Positions 34,371 through 42,627 of a DNA stretch of 56,926 nucleotides are shown here, piece by piece. The position numbers and the translations under genes were made by a program. Under the pieces are notes generated by a model. That model worked only from the letters and a program-made list of their open reading frames with translations, was not told the origin of the DNA and made no database searches. Source of the stretch: an uncultured Clostridia bacterium (GTDB lineage: Bacteria; Bacillota; Clostridia; TANB77; CAG-508); the NCBI GenBank assembly GCA_944386655.1, contig CALXBX010000036.1, positions 1 through 56,926 of the forward strand, in the 5' to 3' direction. Position 1 is the first letter of the stretch, and each line of letters opens with the position of its first letter.

Positions 34371-35517
34371 ATGAAAACAAGATATTTTGATCATGCGGCA
34401 ACAACAGCAGTAAAAGAAGAAGTTTTAAGAGAAATGTTGCCATTTTTTTGTGTAGAGTATGGAAATGCCTCTTCTTTATATCACAAACGGAAGAGAAGCT
34501 AAAAGAGCATTAGAACACGCAAGAGGGCAAGTGGCAACGGCGATAGGAGCAAAGCCAAAAGAAATTTATTTTACTGCTTGTGGTAGTGAAAGTGATAATT
34601 TAGCTTTAAAAGGCATAGCGTATGCAAACAGACAAAAAGGAAACCATATTATTACTACTAAAATAGAACATCCCGCTATTTTAGAAACCTGCCAAACTCT
34701 GGAAAAACAAGGCTATGAAGTTACTTATTTAAATGTAGATGAGCAGGGAATGATTTCTTTGCAGGAATTAGAAAAAGCAATAAAACATAGCACAATTTTA
34801 ATTAGTGTAATGTTTGCCAATAATGAAATAGGAACCATCCAGCCAATAGAAGAGATAGGAAAAATTGCGAAAAATCATGGCATTTTCTTTCATACCGATA
34901 GCGTGCAAGCAGTGGGAAATGTAGCAATAGATGTACAAAAGTTACAAATTGATTTATTATCTATGTCTGCACATAAATTTTATGGACCAAAGGGAGTAGG
35001 AGCTTTATATGTAAGAGAAGGAGTAGCATTTGATAGAATACAAGATGGAGGACATCAAGAAAAAAACAAAAGGGCAGGAACAGAAAATGTAGCGGAAATT
35101 GTGGGATTAGGAAAGGCAATCGAGTTAGCTACAAAAAATTTAGTACCGTATTGTCAAAAATTAGAAGAATTAAAAAATCAATATATTCATCAAATTAGAG
35201 AAAAATTGCCAGAGGCAAAGTTAAATGGACATCCGGAAAAAAGACTTTCTGGAAATGTAAACTTTTCTTTTCCTCATATGGATGGGCAGGAGTTACTACT
35301 GGCTTTAGATAGAAGAGGAATTTGTGTTTCTACAGGAAGCGCATGTAGTTCTGGCTCGCTAAGCCCATCCCATGTATTACTAGCCATTGGCTTGCCACGA
35401 GAATATGCCGAAGGAGCATTAAGAGTGAGTATAGGAGAAGAAAATACAAAAGAAGATATTACATTTTTAGTAGATAGTCTTGTAGAGATTATCTCACAAA
35501 TGAAGAAATTAGACTAG
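34371..35517 (+). CDS. Cysteine desulfurase (IscS/NifS family), interrupted by a +1 frameshift
   Basis: PLP enzyme that takes sulfur from cysteine for Fe-S clusters and tRNA thiolation (see mnmA). Starts [14 protein letters not shown], has the PLP lysine in [12 protein letters not shown] and the active Cys in [15 protein letters not shown]. At 34488 an extra C makes the in-frame codon CGG and the zero frame stops three codons later at TAA. Skipping the C reads AAA GGA AGA GAA GCT (K-G-R-E-A, the conserved family motif) and gives 381 aa, a normal length. Without the shift, translation from ATG 34459 would lack the first 40 residues. SD AAAGGAAAAG. Confidence 0.92.
34488..34490 (+). other. Putative +1 frameshift site AAA-CGG-A in the cysteine desulfurase gene
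   Basis: Zero frame CAC AAA CGG AAG AGA AGC TAA. Dropping C34488 gives AAA GGA AGA GAA GCT, restoring the invariant GRE-A motif. Confidence 0.75.
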
Positions 35518-35574
35518 AAACGAATAAAAATAAACAAATTGCTTCATACTAGAAAAAAAGGATAAGGAAAAGAA

Positions 35575-35940
35575 ATGGAGAGTAAGAAGCAAAGAAAAAA
35601 ACAAGCAGTAATAGGAATGATAGCAGGAATAACTTGTGGCTTGTTTGCCTCGGGGGGAGGACTTATATTGGTTCCTGCTTTTTTATATGTTTTAAAAATG
35701 GAAGATAAAAAAGCAAGGGGGACCGCTATTTTATGTATTTTGCCCATGGTACTTACCAGTAGCATCTTTTATATATCTGGCAATTATATGAATTGGAAAA
35801 TAGGTATAAAATGTGCAATAGGAGGCATTATAGGAGGTGCCATAGGTGCAAAGTTGTTAAAAAAAATACCTACCCTTTATGTGAAAATTCTTTTTGCTCT
35901 ATTTCTGTTCTATGTATCCATCAAAATGATAATAGCTTAA
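35575..35940 (+). CDS. TauE/SafE (TSUP) half-transporter, first half
   Basis: Membrane protein of 121 aa with about four hydrophobic segments and the TSUP hallmark GMIAGITCGLFASGGGLILVP in the first helix pair. Full TauE/SafE exporters are about 250 aa with two such repeats; this gene encodes only one. The adjacent gene, 21 bp on, encodes the other, so the pair probably makes a heterodimeric anion transporter (sulfite, sulfonate or similar). It follows the cysteine desulfurase gene, which hints at sulfur metabolism. Confidence 0.82.
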   Translation: MESKKQRKKQAVIGMIAGITCGLFASGGGLILVPAFLYVLKMEDKKARGTAILCILPMVLTSSIFYISGNYMNWKIGIKCAIGGIIGGAIGAKLLKKIPTLYVKILFALFLFYVSIKMIIA

Positions 35941-35961
35941 AAGCGAAGTAGAGAGGATCAT

Positions 35962-36354
35962 ATGTTAGAAATTTTATTTGGAATGATAGCAGGAACCATT
36001 ACAGGACTGGGAATGGGAGGAGGAACGATATTAATTTTACTTCTTTCCCTTTTTTATGGATTAGAACAACATATAGCACAAGCGACTAATCTTATTTTCT
36101 TTGTGCCTACTTCCTTAGCTGCAATTTGGATGAATTTAAAGCAAAATAATGTAGATAGAAAATTAGCAAAAAATATTACGTTATATGGAGTAATAGGAGC
36201 AGTCATTGGTTCCTTAGTAGCAGAAAAATTAGAAGACCAAACCTTAAAAAAGTGTTTTGCTATTTTTATTTTTTTGATTGCACTCCATGAAGTATATGGT
36301 ATTTATCAGATAATAAAGCAAAAAAAGAAATTGCATAAAATACAGAAAAAATGA
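35962..36354 (+). CDS. TauE/SafE (TSUP) half-transporter, second half
   Basis: 130-aa partner of the preceding gene. Repeat hallmark GMIAGTITGLGMGGGTILIL, then FVPTSLAAIWMNLKQNNVD and two further helices. SD AGAGAGGA before ATG 35962. The reading frames are separate, each with its own SD, so this is not a recent frameshift of a single gene. Confidence 0.82.
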   Translation: MLEILFGMIAGTITGLGMGGGTILILLLSLFYGLEQHIAQATNLIFFVPTSLAAIWMNLKQNNVDRKLAKNITLYGVIGAVIGSLVAEKLEDQTLKKCFAIFIFLIALHEVYGIYQIIKQKKKLHKIQKK

Positions 36355-36396
36355 CATAATAAGACTGTAAAGAATAAAAAATACAAGGAGGAGAAA

Positions 36397-36543
36397 ATGG
36401 ATATGAAATTTGTAAAAGGAATGATTATGGGAGGATTAGTTTCTGCAGGAGCAATGATGATGTATAAAGAAATGAGTGGAAGAAACAAAAAGCAAATGAT
36501 CAAAAAAGGAAGGCAATTTGCTAAAAAAATGGGAATTATGTAG
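36397..36543 (+). CDS. Small glycine/methionine-rich membrane-associated protein
   Basis: 48 aa, short gene with a perfect AAGGAGGAG ribosome binding site. N-terminal hydrophobic stretch (KGMIMGGLVSAGAMMMY) followed by a basic tail (GRNKKQMIKKGRQFAKKMG). The shape is like small YtxH-type or spore membrane peptides; function unknown. Confidence 0.6.
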   Translation: MDMKFVKGMIMGGLVSAGAMMMYKEMSGRNKKQMIKKGRQFAKKMGIM

Positions 36544-36585
36544 GAATTAACTTAGAGAAGTTGCTAGGATTTCCTACAATCAAAA

Positions 36586-36615
36586 AGGACTATAAACTAG
36601 TTATAGTCCTAATTT
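36586..36615. terminator. Terminator between convergent genes
   Basis: Stem AGGACTATAA / TTATAGTCCT, loop ACTAG, then AATTTTG. Confidence 0.75.
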
Positions 36616-36626
36616 TGTGCTTTAGA

Positions 36627-37097
36627 TTAATCCTCAGAAATTACTTCTTGGGAAATTTCGCTTCTTTTGTCATCCTCTTTTTTACAAGGCTTTTCGCAAG
36701 GCTTCTCACCATGATGCTTGCAGTCCATTTTTACACCTTTTAGGCATTTTCCTTCATGTTTTCCATCTACACAAACTTTACAATGTTTTACGTTATCTAC
36801 CCAAATTTCTATAGCATAGAATTTATTGTTACATAAAGGTCCAAATACAAACTCGCCTTCTTTGTCTGTGAAAGTATGAGAAACAGGTCTTCTTTCCTCT
36901 TTTCCACATTCGCAAACAATTTCTACTAATTTTACAACAGCATCACATACAGGGTCTCCATAGCAATCTTTTACAATGCCATAAATTACATTACGATTAT
37001 CTTCTGGAAGTCTTATTTCTAAGTCGAATTGCTTGCCAGAGGCAATAATTCCGTCTACATCTAAAACAGGACAAACATTCTTATCAAATTCCATCAT
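36627..37097 (-). CDS. Cys-rich protein with carboxypeptidase-regulatory/transthyretin-like domain
   Basis: 156 aa. A beta-sandwich domain (residues about 35-100: NVIYGIVKDCYGDPVCDAVV, THTFTDKEGEFVFGPL-like, FYAIEIWV) resembles CarboxypepD_reg/transthyretin-like modules. A C-terminal tail is rich in Cys, His and Lys (KCLKGVKMDCKHHGEKPCEK), possibly for metal binding or disulfide cross-linking. No signal peptide. Cys-rich proteins of this style occur in spore coats, but no direct evidence is present. SD AAGGAG precedes ATG 37097. Confidence 0.65.
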   Translation of the reverse strand: MMEFDKNVCPVLDVDGIIASGKQFDLEIRLPEDNRNVIYGIVKDCYGDPVCDAVVKLVEIVCECGKEERRPVSHTFTDKEGEFVFGPLCNNKFYAIEIWVDNVKHCKVCVDGKHEGKCLKGVKMDCKHHGEKPCEKPCKKEDDKRSEISQEVISED

Positions 37098-37279
37098 ATT
37101 TACGCTCCTTCTATCATATTTATTTTAAGCATATCGCTTATTACTATATCTTATGAAAGAAAATAAAAAATGTGTAAAAAAATGTAGAATTATTTCCCTA
37201 AAAAAGATATAATCCTTTGCAAAGATATATGATTAATGAAAAAATAAATATAGAGAGTATACAAGGAAGTGAACAAAAT

Positions 37280-38074
37280 ATGGATAATAGAAGTATAGGA
37301 ATGTTTGATTCGGGAGTGGGAGGACTTACGGTTTTAAAGGAAGTACAAAAAGAACTTCCACAAGAGAATATTATCTATTTAGGAGATACAAAACGCTTCC
37401 CTTATGGAAGCAAATCGAAAGAGAGTATTGTACAATTAACACAAAAAGGAATGGATTTTTTAATCTCTCAAGATGTAAAAGCAATTGTGATAGCTTGTGG
37501 AACAGCAACCAGTCAGGCTTTAGAAGAGATGAAAAAAAGGTATCGTATTCCTATTATGGGGATTATAGATAGCACGGTGCAATATATAGAGCAGAAGAAA
37601 AACTTAAAGACAGTAGGAGTAATAGCAACAGCTGGTACCATTCGCAGTAAAGGGTGGGAAAAAAAGTTAAAAGAACAAATTCCAGGGATAGAAGTAAAAA
37701 GTAAAGCCTGCCCACTTTTAGCACCAATGGCAGAAGAAGGTTGGATAAATAATGAAATTGCAAGATTAACGATTCAAGAATATTTAAAGGATATGAAAAA
37801 TGTAGATGCATTAATATTGGGGTGTACTCATTATCCGTTATTTGAGCCATTAATCAAGGAAGAGTTAGGAAATGCAGTAGAAATTATTCATACAGGAAAG
37901 TTAGTAAGCAAGCAGTTAAAGGAATTACTTTTTCAATCTGAAGAAGAAGGAAATGTATCTCCTACAAATACACAAATTTACTTAACAGATAGAGAAACGA
38001 ACTTTATGCAAGTAGCAAGTAGAATGCTGGAAAATAAAGAAATTGCAAAACAAATAAAAGAAATACAAATATAG
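37280..38074 (+). CDS. murI: Glutamate racemase
   Basis: Makes D-glutamate for peptidoglycan. Start ATG 37280 after AAGGAAGTGA; opens with IGMFDSGVGGLTVL. The two catalytic Cys are in VIACGTATSQ (Gly replaces the usual Asn after Cys) and LGCTHYPLF. Other family motifs: YLGDTKRFPYGSKS. 264 aa, normal. It supplies the residue on which MurT/GatD-type enzymes act. Confidence 0.95.
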   Translation: MDNRSIGMFDSGVGGLTVLKEVQKELPQENIIYLGDTKRFPYGSKSKESIVQLTQKGMDFLISQDVKAIVIACGTATSQALEEMKKRYRIPIMGIIDSTVQYIEQKKNLKTVGVIATAGTIRSKGWEKKLKEQIPGIEVKSKACPLLAPMAEEGWINNEIARLTIQEYLKDMKNVDALILGCTHYPLFEPLIKEELGNAVEIIHTGKLVSKQLKELLFQSEEEGNVSPTNTQIYLTDRETNFMQVASRMLENKEIAKQIKEIQI

Positions 38075-38142
38075 GAATACAGACAAGCCAGTCTCCATAT
38101 ACATGTAGTGATAGAAAACAAGAAAGAGGAGAGGGGCTATTG

Positions 38143-38766
38143 ATGAAAATAAAAAGAATAGTTTTACTAATAGCATGTATACTAATGATGAGTGCTTGCG
38201 TATATGCAGCCGATGAGGTAAGTTTTATTATTTCTTATGATGGAATAGTGGTAGAAAATGAAGCAAAAGCAGTAAATATTGTACTAGAAGGAAAAAGTGC
38301 ACCAACTTATACACAGGTAAGAGTAAAAGTGGATGTATCTGGACCGGCAACTCCTACGCTAATAGCAAAAGATTCTTTAGGAACAGATATTGACATTGCA
38401 CAAACTGGTTATTGGGGACCAGAGCAGGGGTTTCCTATTCAAGGAGATTTTAAAAATGAAACACCAGTTACAGCAACTTTTCCAAAAGCAGGGGAGTATA
38501 CCATTACAGTTAGTTTGCTAGATTTAGCCAATAGCAATACAGTAATTACATCAAAGACAATTACAGTAGATGTACAAGAGCAAGCAGTTATGACAAATAC
38601 CATTGAAAATACCATTACTAATACTGTAGAAAATACAGCCAATAATCAAGAAAACACAGAATTACCCAAAACAGGAACTAGCTTAGTGGAATATGTAATT
38701 TATGCATTAGTAATCCTAGCATTTGTCTATATGATATATAGTATTAAGCAAAAAAATATATCATAA
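38143..38766 (+). CDS. LPXTG-anchored surface protein
   Basis: Secreted protein with an N-terminal signal peptide (residues about 1-22, ending ACVYAAD), a beta-rich region (residues about 23-140, with SFIISYDGIVVENEAKAV and AGEYTITVSLLD), a Thr/Asn-rich linker (NTIENTITNTVENT) and the sorting signal LPKTG followed by a membrane helix and a basic tail. The signal end also resembles a lipobox (MSAC), but the LPKTG motif is decisive. A sortase follows 82 bp downstream and is the likely anchoring enzyme. Confidence 0.88.
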   Translation: MKIKRIVLLIACILMMSACVYAADEVSFIISYDGIVVENEAKAVNIVLEGKSAPTYTQVRVKVDVSGPATPTLIAKDSLGTDIDIAQTGYWGPEQGFPIQGDFKNETPVTATFPKAGEYTITVSLLDLANSNTVITSKTITVDVQEQAVMTNTIENTITNTVENTANNQENTELPKTGTSLVEYVIYALVILAFVYMIYSIKQKNIS

Positions 38767-38777
38767 AAAGAAGAAAG

Positions 38778-38799
38778 AAACGGGGGAGCCCGTTTTTTT
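38778..38799 (+). terminator. Terminator after the LPXTG protein gene
   Basis: Stem AAACGGG / CCCGTTT, loop GGAG, followed by eight T. Confidence 0.85.
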
Positions 38800-38847
38800 T
38801 AGGGTCTAGGAGCATATTGAGAACTGGAGAAAGAGTGTGGGGCTTGT

Positions 38848-39480
38848 ATGAAGAAAAATATATTTTTTTTATTACAGGGAAAATTATTACTTAGTATCGT
38901 ATTTACTATTATGTTTTTCGTTATATTATCCATTATCTTATTAGAACAAATAGATATAAAATCGACCAAAATAACTGAAACATCAAAGAAAATTCCTATA
39001 TTAGTAGAAACATACGAGGCCGAAAAAATGCAAGTACAAGAAGAAAAAATAGAGTTGCCAGAATATACGAATTTACCTAGAGAATGGAAAGGGTATGAGG
39101 TAATTGGAAAAATAGAAATTCCAAAATTAAATTTGGAAAAATATATCCTATCGGAAACAAGTGAGCAGGCACTAAAAGTTGCTGTTACAAAGACGGCAGG
39201 ACCTAGAGTAAATGAAATTGGCAATTTGTGCATTGCAGGGCATAATTATATACAAACATTTGGAAGATTAAAAGAATTAGAAAAAGGAGATATTTTGATA
39301 CTAACAGATACCTATGACCGAAAAATAACTTATCAAGTTTATGAAACTAGCAAGGTACTTCCAACAGATACATCGTGTCTTTCACAGGAGACAAAAGGAG
39401 AGAAGGAAGTAACTTTAATTACTTGTACATTAGGAGCAATCAAAAGGCAAATTATTAAGGCAATAGAAGTGTACGACTAA
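38848..39480 (+). CDS. Sortase family transpeptidase, copy 3
   Basis: 210-aa sortase. N-terminal membrane helix (residues about 12-33), linker, then catalytic domain starting VIGKIEIPKLN. His in IAGHNYIQTFG, Cys in TLITCTLGA, Arg in IKRQIIKA. It is more distant from copies 1 and 2, which are close to each other. The neighbouring LPKTG protein is the obvious substrate. The SD is weak (GTGTGGGG). Confidence 0.88.
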   Translation: MKKNIFFLLQGKLLLSIVFTIMFFVILSIILLEQIDIKSTKITETSKKIPILVETYEAEKMQVQEEKIELPEYTNLPREWKGYEVIGKIEIPKLNLEKYILSETSEQALKVAVTKTAGPRVNEIGNLCIAGHNYIQTFGRLKELEKGDILILTDTYDRKITYQVYETSKVLPTDTSCLSQETKGEKEVTLITCTLGAIKRQIIKAIEVYD

Positions 39481-39532
39481 AATAATAACAGTTACTATAT
39501 AAAATTTTACTAGATTATTGTAAAAAAATATG

Positions 39533-39561
39533 TTGAATAAAACATAAAAAAGTAGTAAAAT
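39533..39561 (+). promoter_or_regulatory. Promoter of the Cys/His-repeat pilin-like gene
   Basis: TTGAAT (39533-39538), 17-nt spacer, TAAAAT (39556-39561). Confidence 0.6.
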
Positions 39562-39600
39562 AGAAGTAAGGACAAACGGAAGAAAAGGAGGTAGAAGAGG

Positions 39601-41013
39601 ATGAAAAAAAGAGGAGAAAAAGGAGTAACTTTAATTGCTTTAGCCATTACCATTGCCGTATTATCTATATTAGCCTTTTCTATAACAGCTAATATAGGAG
39701 GCTTTGATGATATGCAAAATAAAACGAAATTTGAAGAAGATATTCATAAATTGTCAGAACAGGTAGAACAATATTATGCAAGATATGATACAATTCCTGT
39801 TTTAAATCAGTATACCAATATTTCTATGCTAGAAGATATTAAAAATGTAAACGATACATCCACTTATTGGGTATTAGATGTATCAAGATTGGGTGTAGAT
39901 TCTTTAAATTATGGAGTAGATTATGCACCTATTAAGAAAATGGAGGATACCTCAGCAGATGTATCCCAATATACAAAAGTTTATATTATTAATAAAGGTT
40001 CTCATACCATTTATTATCCAGCAGGAGTAGAGTATGATGGAAAAGTACACTATACATTAGAAAATGAATATTCTAATGTAAATGTTACTGTGGCAGCGAG
40101 TATTGAATTTTCAGGTGCAACTACACAAACTACAGCACCAACTATTCAAGCAGAAGTAAAACATGTTTCTTATACGGATATTAATTTGCCAGAATGTGGA
40201 TGGGTGTTAAATACACAAAGTGCAGAAATAGGAACAGATAAACAACAATATCCTAATGATTTTTCAGTAGAGCAACAAAAAATTTCGTTAAACATGCAGA
40301 ATGCTGGAAATTATTATTTGCATGTATTAACAGTGGACGAAGAAGATAACAGAGAAGAAACAGTGAGTAGTTTAGTTTCCGTAACGGCAAATTATCATGC
40401 ACATACAGGAAATGCAACAAGTGGAGGAGGCTGTTATACTGCACCTGTATACCATGCACATACAGGAAGTGCAACAAGCGGAGGAGGCTGTTATACAACA
40501 CCTGTATATCATACTCATACTGGTAGTACAAGTGGAGGAGGATGTTATACGGTACCTGTGTATCACACTCATACAGGAAGTGCAAGCAGTGGAGGAGGTT
40601 GTTATGTAAGTGTGCCTCATACTGTTACAAAAGAGTGTGGATTAACAGCTGATATGAGAAGAGAAGGAGAACAGTGGGATACAGGAGATTGTATGGCAGG
40701 AGGAGTAGCTGGATATTGCCCAAGAGGGCATAAAGTAACAGGACAAGTTACTTGGGGATATGGAACGTCTTGGGATGGAACTGTAAAAGGTACTTGTCAT
40801 GCTCAAATCACAGAAACAACATATACCTATGAATTAGGATGTGGAAAAACTACTTCTACAATAGAAAGTTATAATTTAGGATGTGGGAAAAGTACCAGTA
40901 CAATTGATAGTTACGCTCTAGGATGTGGAAAAACTACTTCTACAATAGAAAGATATAATTTGGGATGTGGAAAAACAGAAAGTACTATAGAGAATTATAC
41001 AATTACATACTAA
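39601..41013 (+). CDS. Pilin-like protein with tandem His/Cys repeats
   Basis: 470 aa. Prepilin-like N-terminus GVTLIALAITIAVLSILAF (Ala at +5), a pilin-like middle part, an Ig-like segment (residues about 180-260), four repeats of 18-19 aa with pattern YH.HTGSA.SGGGCYT.PV (40393-40617), a Cys-containing domain, and four repeats of 14 aa with pattern Y.LGCGKTTSTIES (40828-40995). The spaced His and Cys residues suggest metal binding or disulfide cross-linking outside the cell. SD AAAAGGAGG. It lies directly after the sortase gene. Confidence 0.75.
   Translation: MKKRGEKGVTLIALAITIAVLSILAFSITANIGGFDDMQNKTKFEEDIHKLSEQVEQYYARYDTIPVLNQYTNISMLEDIKNVNDTSTYWVLDVSRLGVDSLNYGVDYAPIKKMEDTSADVSQYTKVYIINKGSHTIYYPAGVEYDGKVHYTLENEYSNVNVTVAASIEFSGATTQTTAPTIQAEVKHVSYTDINLPECGWVLNTQSAEIGTDKQQYPNDFSVEQQKISLNMQNAGNYYLHVLTVDEEDNREETVSSLVSVTANYHAHTGNATSGGGCYTAPVYHAHTGSATSGGGCYTTPVYHTHTGSTSGGGCYTVPVYHTHTGSASSGGGCYVSVPHTVTKECGLTADMRREGEQWDTGDCMAGGVAGYCPRGHKVTGQVTWGYGTSWDGTVKGTCHAQITETTYTYELGCGKTTSTIESYNLGCGKSTSTIDSYALGCGKTTSTIERYNLGCGKTESTIENYTITY
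40393..40617 (+). repeat. Four tandem 54-57 bp coding repeats (YH-HTG-GGGCY)
   Basis: Units start at 40393, 40450, 40507 and 40561; each encodes two or three His and one Cys around a GGG. Confidence 0.9.
40828..40995 (+). repeat. Four tandem 42 bp coding repeats (LGCGK-TSTIES)
   Basis: Units start at 40828, 40870, 40912 and 40954; one Cys per unit. Confidence 0.9.
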
Positions 41014-41136
41014 ACGAATAGATAGCATAAAAAGTATCAAAGGATAAACCTTTTGGTACTTTTTATTTGTGGTAAAAGAATAAAATATAAAAGAAAAGCA
41101 TACAATGAAACAGCAAGAATGAGGAGGAGAACTGGT

Positions 41137-41907
41137 ATGCTAATTGTTTTCAATAAATTTAAAATTTTTTCATATATTGTTTCTTTAACTACAGTTATTA
41201 TTTTATTTGCAATGGCTTTTATGATGACAGGTCCAGAAAAAACAATAGAAACATCTGCTTCTACCAAAGCGCTTCCCATTTATAATGTGGCAAGAGAAGA
41301 AAAAAAGGTTGCTTTTACCATGAATTGTGCTTGGGGAGCGGAAGATATAGATAGCATTTTAGATACACTTTCTAAATACAAAGTACAAATAACTTTTTTC
41401 ATTGTGGGGGATTTCGCAGAGAAATATCCAGAGGCAGTAAAGAAAATGGCAGACGCAGGACATGAAATTGGAAATCATTCCGATACACATCCACATGTAA
41501 ATACTTTAAGCCTAGAAAAAAATGTGGAAGAAATTCAGGAATGTAGTAAAAAAATAGAATCTATAACTGGAAAGAAGACAACTCTTTATAGAGGTCCTTA
41601 TGGAGAATATAACGATACAGTAATACAGGCGGCAAAATCGCAAGGACATACGGCTATTCAATGGAATATAGATACTTTAGATTATTCTGGTTTAACAGGA
41701 GAGCAAATGTGGAACAGAATAAAAGAAAAGTTAGCTCCAGGAAGTATTATCTTAAGTCATAATGGTACAAAACATACAGCAGATAGTTTAGATATGTTGT
41801 TGCACCAAATTATAGAAGAAAACGGCTATCAAGTAGTAACAGTGTCTAACTTGTTGTATAAAGAAAATTATATCATAGATAGTAATGGAACACAAAGGAA
41901 TGTATAA
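41137..41907 (+). CDS. Polysaccharide deacetylase, PdaB-like
   Basis: Membrane-anchored NodB-domain protein, 256 aa. ATG 41137 follows GAGGAGGAG. N-terminal helix (residues about 10-32). Motif 1 reads AFTMNCAWG in place of TFDDG, a form seen in sporulation PdaB proteins; motif 2 is NHSDTHPH with both His; motif 3 RGPYGEYND; ILSHNGTKHT resembles the final His motif. The altered motif 1 makes catalysis uncertain. It may act on cortex or cell-wall peptidoglycan. Confidence 0.83.
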   Translation: MLIVFNKFKIFSYIVSLTTVIILFAMAFMMTGPEKTIETSASTKALPIYNVAREEKKVAFTMNCAWGAEDIDSILDTLSKYKVQITFFIVGDFAEKYPEAVKKMADAGHEIGNHSDTHPHVNTLSLEKNVEEIQECSKKIESITGKKTTLYRGPYGEYNDTVIQAAKSQGHTAIQWNIDTLDYSGLTGEQMWNRIKEKLAPGSIILSHNGTKHTADSLDMLLHQIIEENGYQVVTVSNLLYKENYIIDSNGTQRNV

Positions 41908-41961
41908 AATGAAAAATTTGGGAAACAATAAAAGGGAAAGAAACAAAAAGGAGATAAAAAA

Positions 41962-42441
41962 ATGCCCTTTATTGGAATTATTTCAGAAGAAAATAATGAA
42001 AATAGAATTAGGAGATTTCTATTAGAAAAATTAGATTGGCAAGAGAGCTCCATTTTATGCATCAAAGAAAAAAGTATTGAGAATATAAAAAATATTCGAT
42101 TTGAAACTATTTTGCTTGCGAGACAATTTAAAAATGTGGAAGTACTAAAACAAATATTAAAACATACCACTTATTTAGTAAGCAATGTAGATTTTAAGCA
42201 AAATTGGGAAATTTTAAAGGATTTAGAATTGACAGTCATTACTTATGGATTTAATTCGAAAGCAACAATTACAGCTTCCTCCGTGGAAGAAGATCAGGTA
42301 ATGGTTTGCTTGCAAAGAACGATGAAAACAAGAGAAGGAAAACAAATGGAGCCACAAGAAATAGAAATGCCAAAGTTAGAGAATGTAAATGATACAATGG
42401 GAGTTACTGGAGTTTTATGGCTTTATGATAAAATAAAATGA
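41962..42441 (+). CDS. Uncharacterised protein with Mur-ligase-tail-like motif
   Basis: 159 aa, not assigned to a family with confidence. The region VITYGFNSKATITASSVEED resembles sequences near the C-terminal domain of Mur ligases; no ATP-binding P-loop is present. No signal or membrane helix. SD AAGGAGAT. It follows the pdaB-like gene by 54 bp and may be co-transcribed. Confidence 0.6.
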   Translation: MPFIGIISEENNENRIRRFLLEKLDWQESSILCIKEKSIENIKNIRFETILLARQFKNVEVLKQILKHTTYLVSNVDFKQNWEILKDLELTVITYGFNSKATITASSVEEDQVMVCLQRTMKTREGKQMEPQEIEMPKLENVNDTMGVTGVLWLYDKIK

Positions 42442-42512
42442 AGAAAATAGAGCAAAATATGGGCAAAATAGGCAATTTTTATAAAAATTTTCAAAAAAAT
42501 TAACATTTTATG

Positions 42513-42541
42513 TAGACAAAACCAAAAAAAGGTAGTATAAT
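42513..42541 (+). promoter_or_regulatory. Promoter of the ssb-like gene
   Basis: TAGACA (42513-42518), 17-nt spacer, TATAAT (42536-42541). Confidence 0.7.
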
Positions 42542-42627
42542 AGTTTTGATACGAAAAAAGTATTCTAAAAAAGTTACAAGAGGAATAAAATACAAGTAGA
42601 TAAACAAAAGTAGGGGAGGAAATAAAA

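Noticed and set aside
35575..36354. Split TauE/SafE gene as another frameshift case
   Set aside because: Each half has its own SD and start, and a 21-bp gap with a stop; no single-base change joins them and no CGG is involved.
40393..40995. CRISPR-like tandem repeats
   Set aside because: Repeats are contiguous, in frame and encode a periodic protein; there are no unique spacers.
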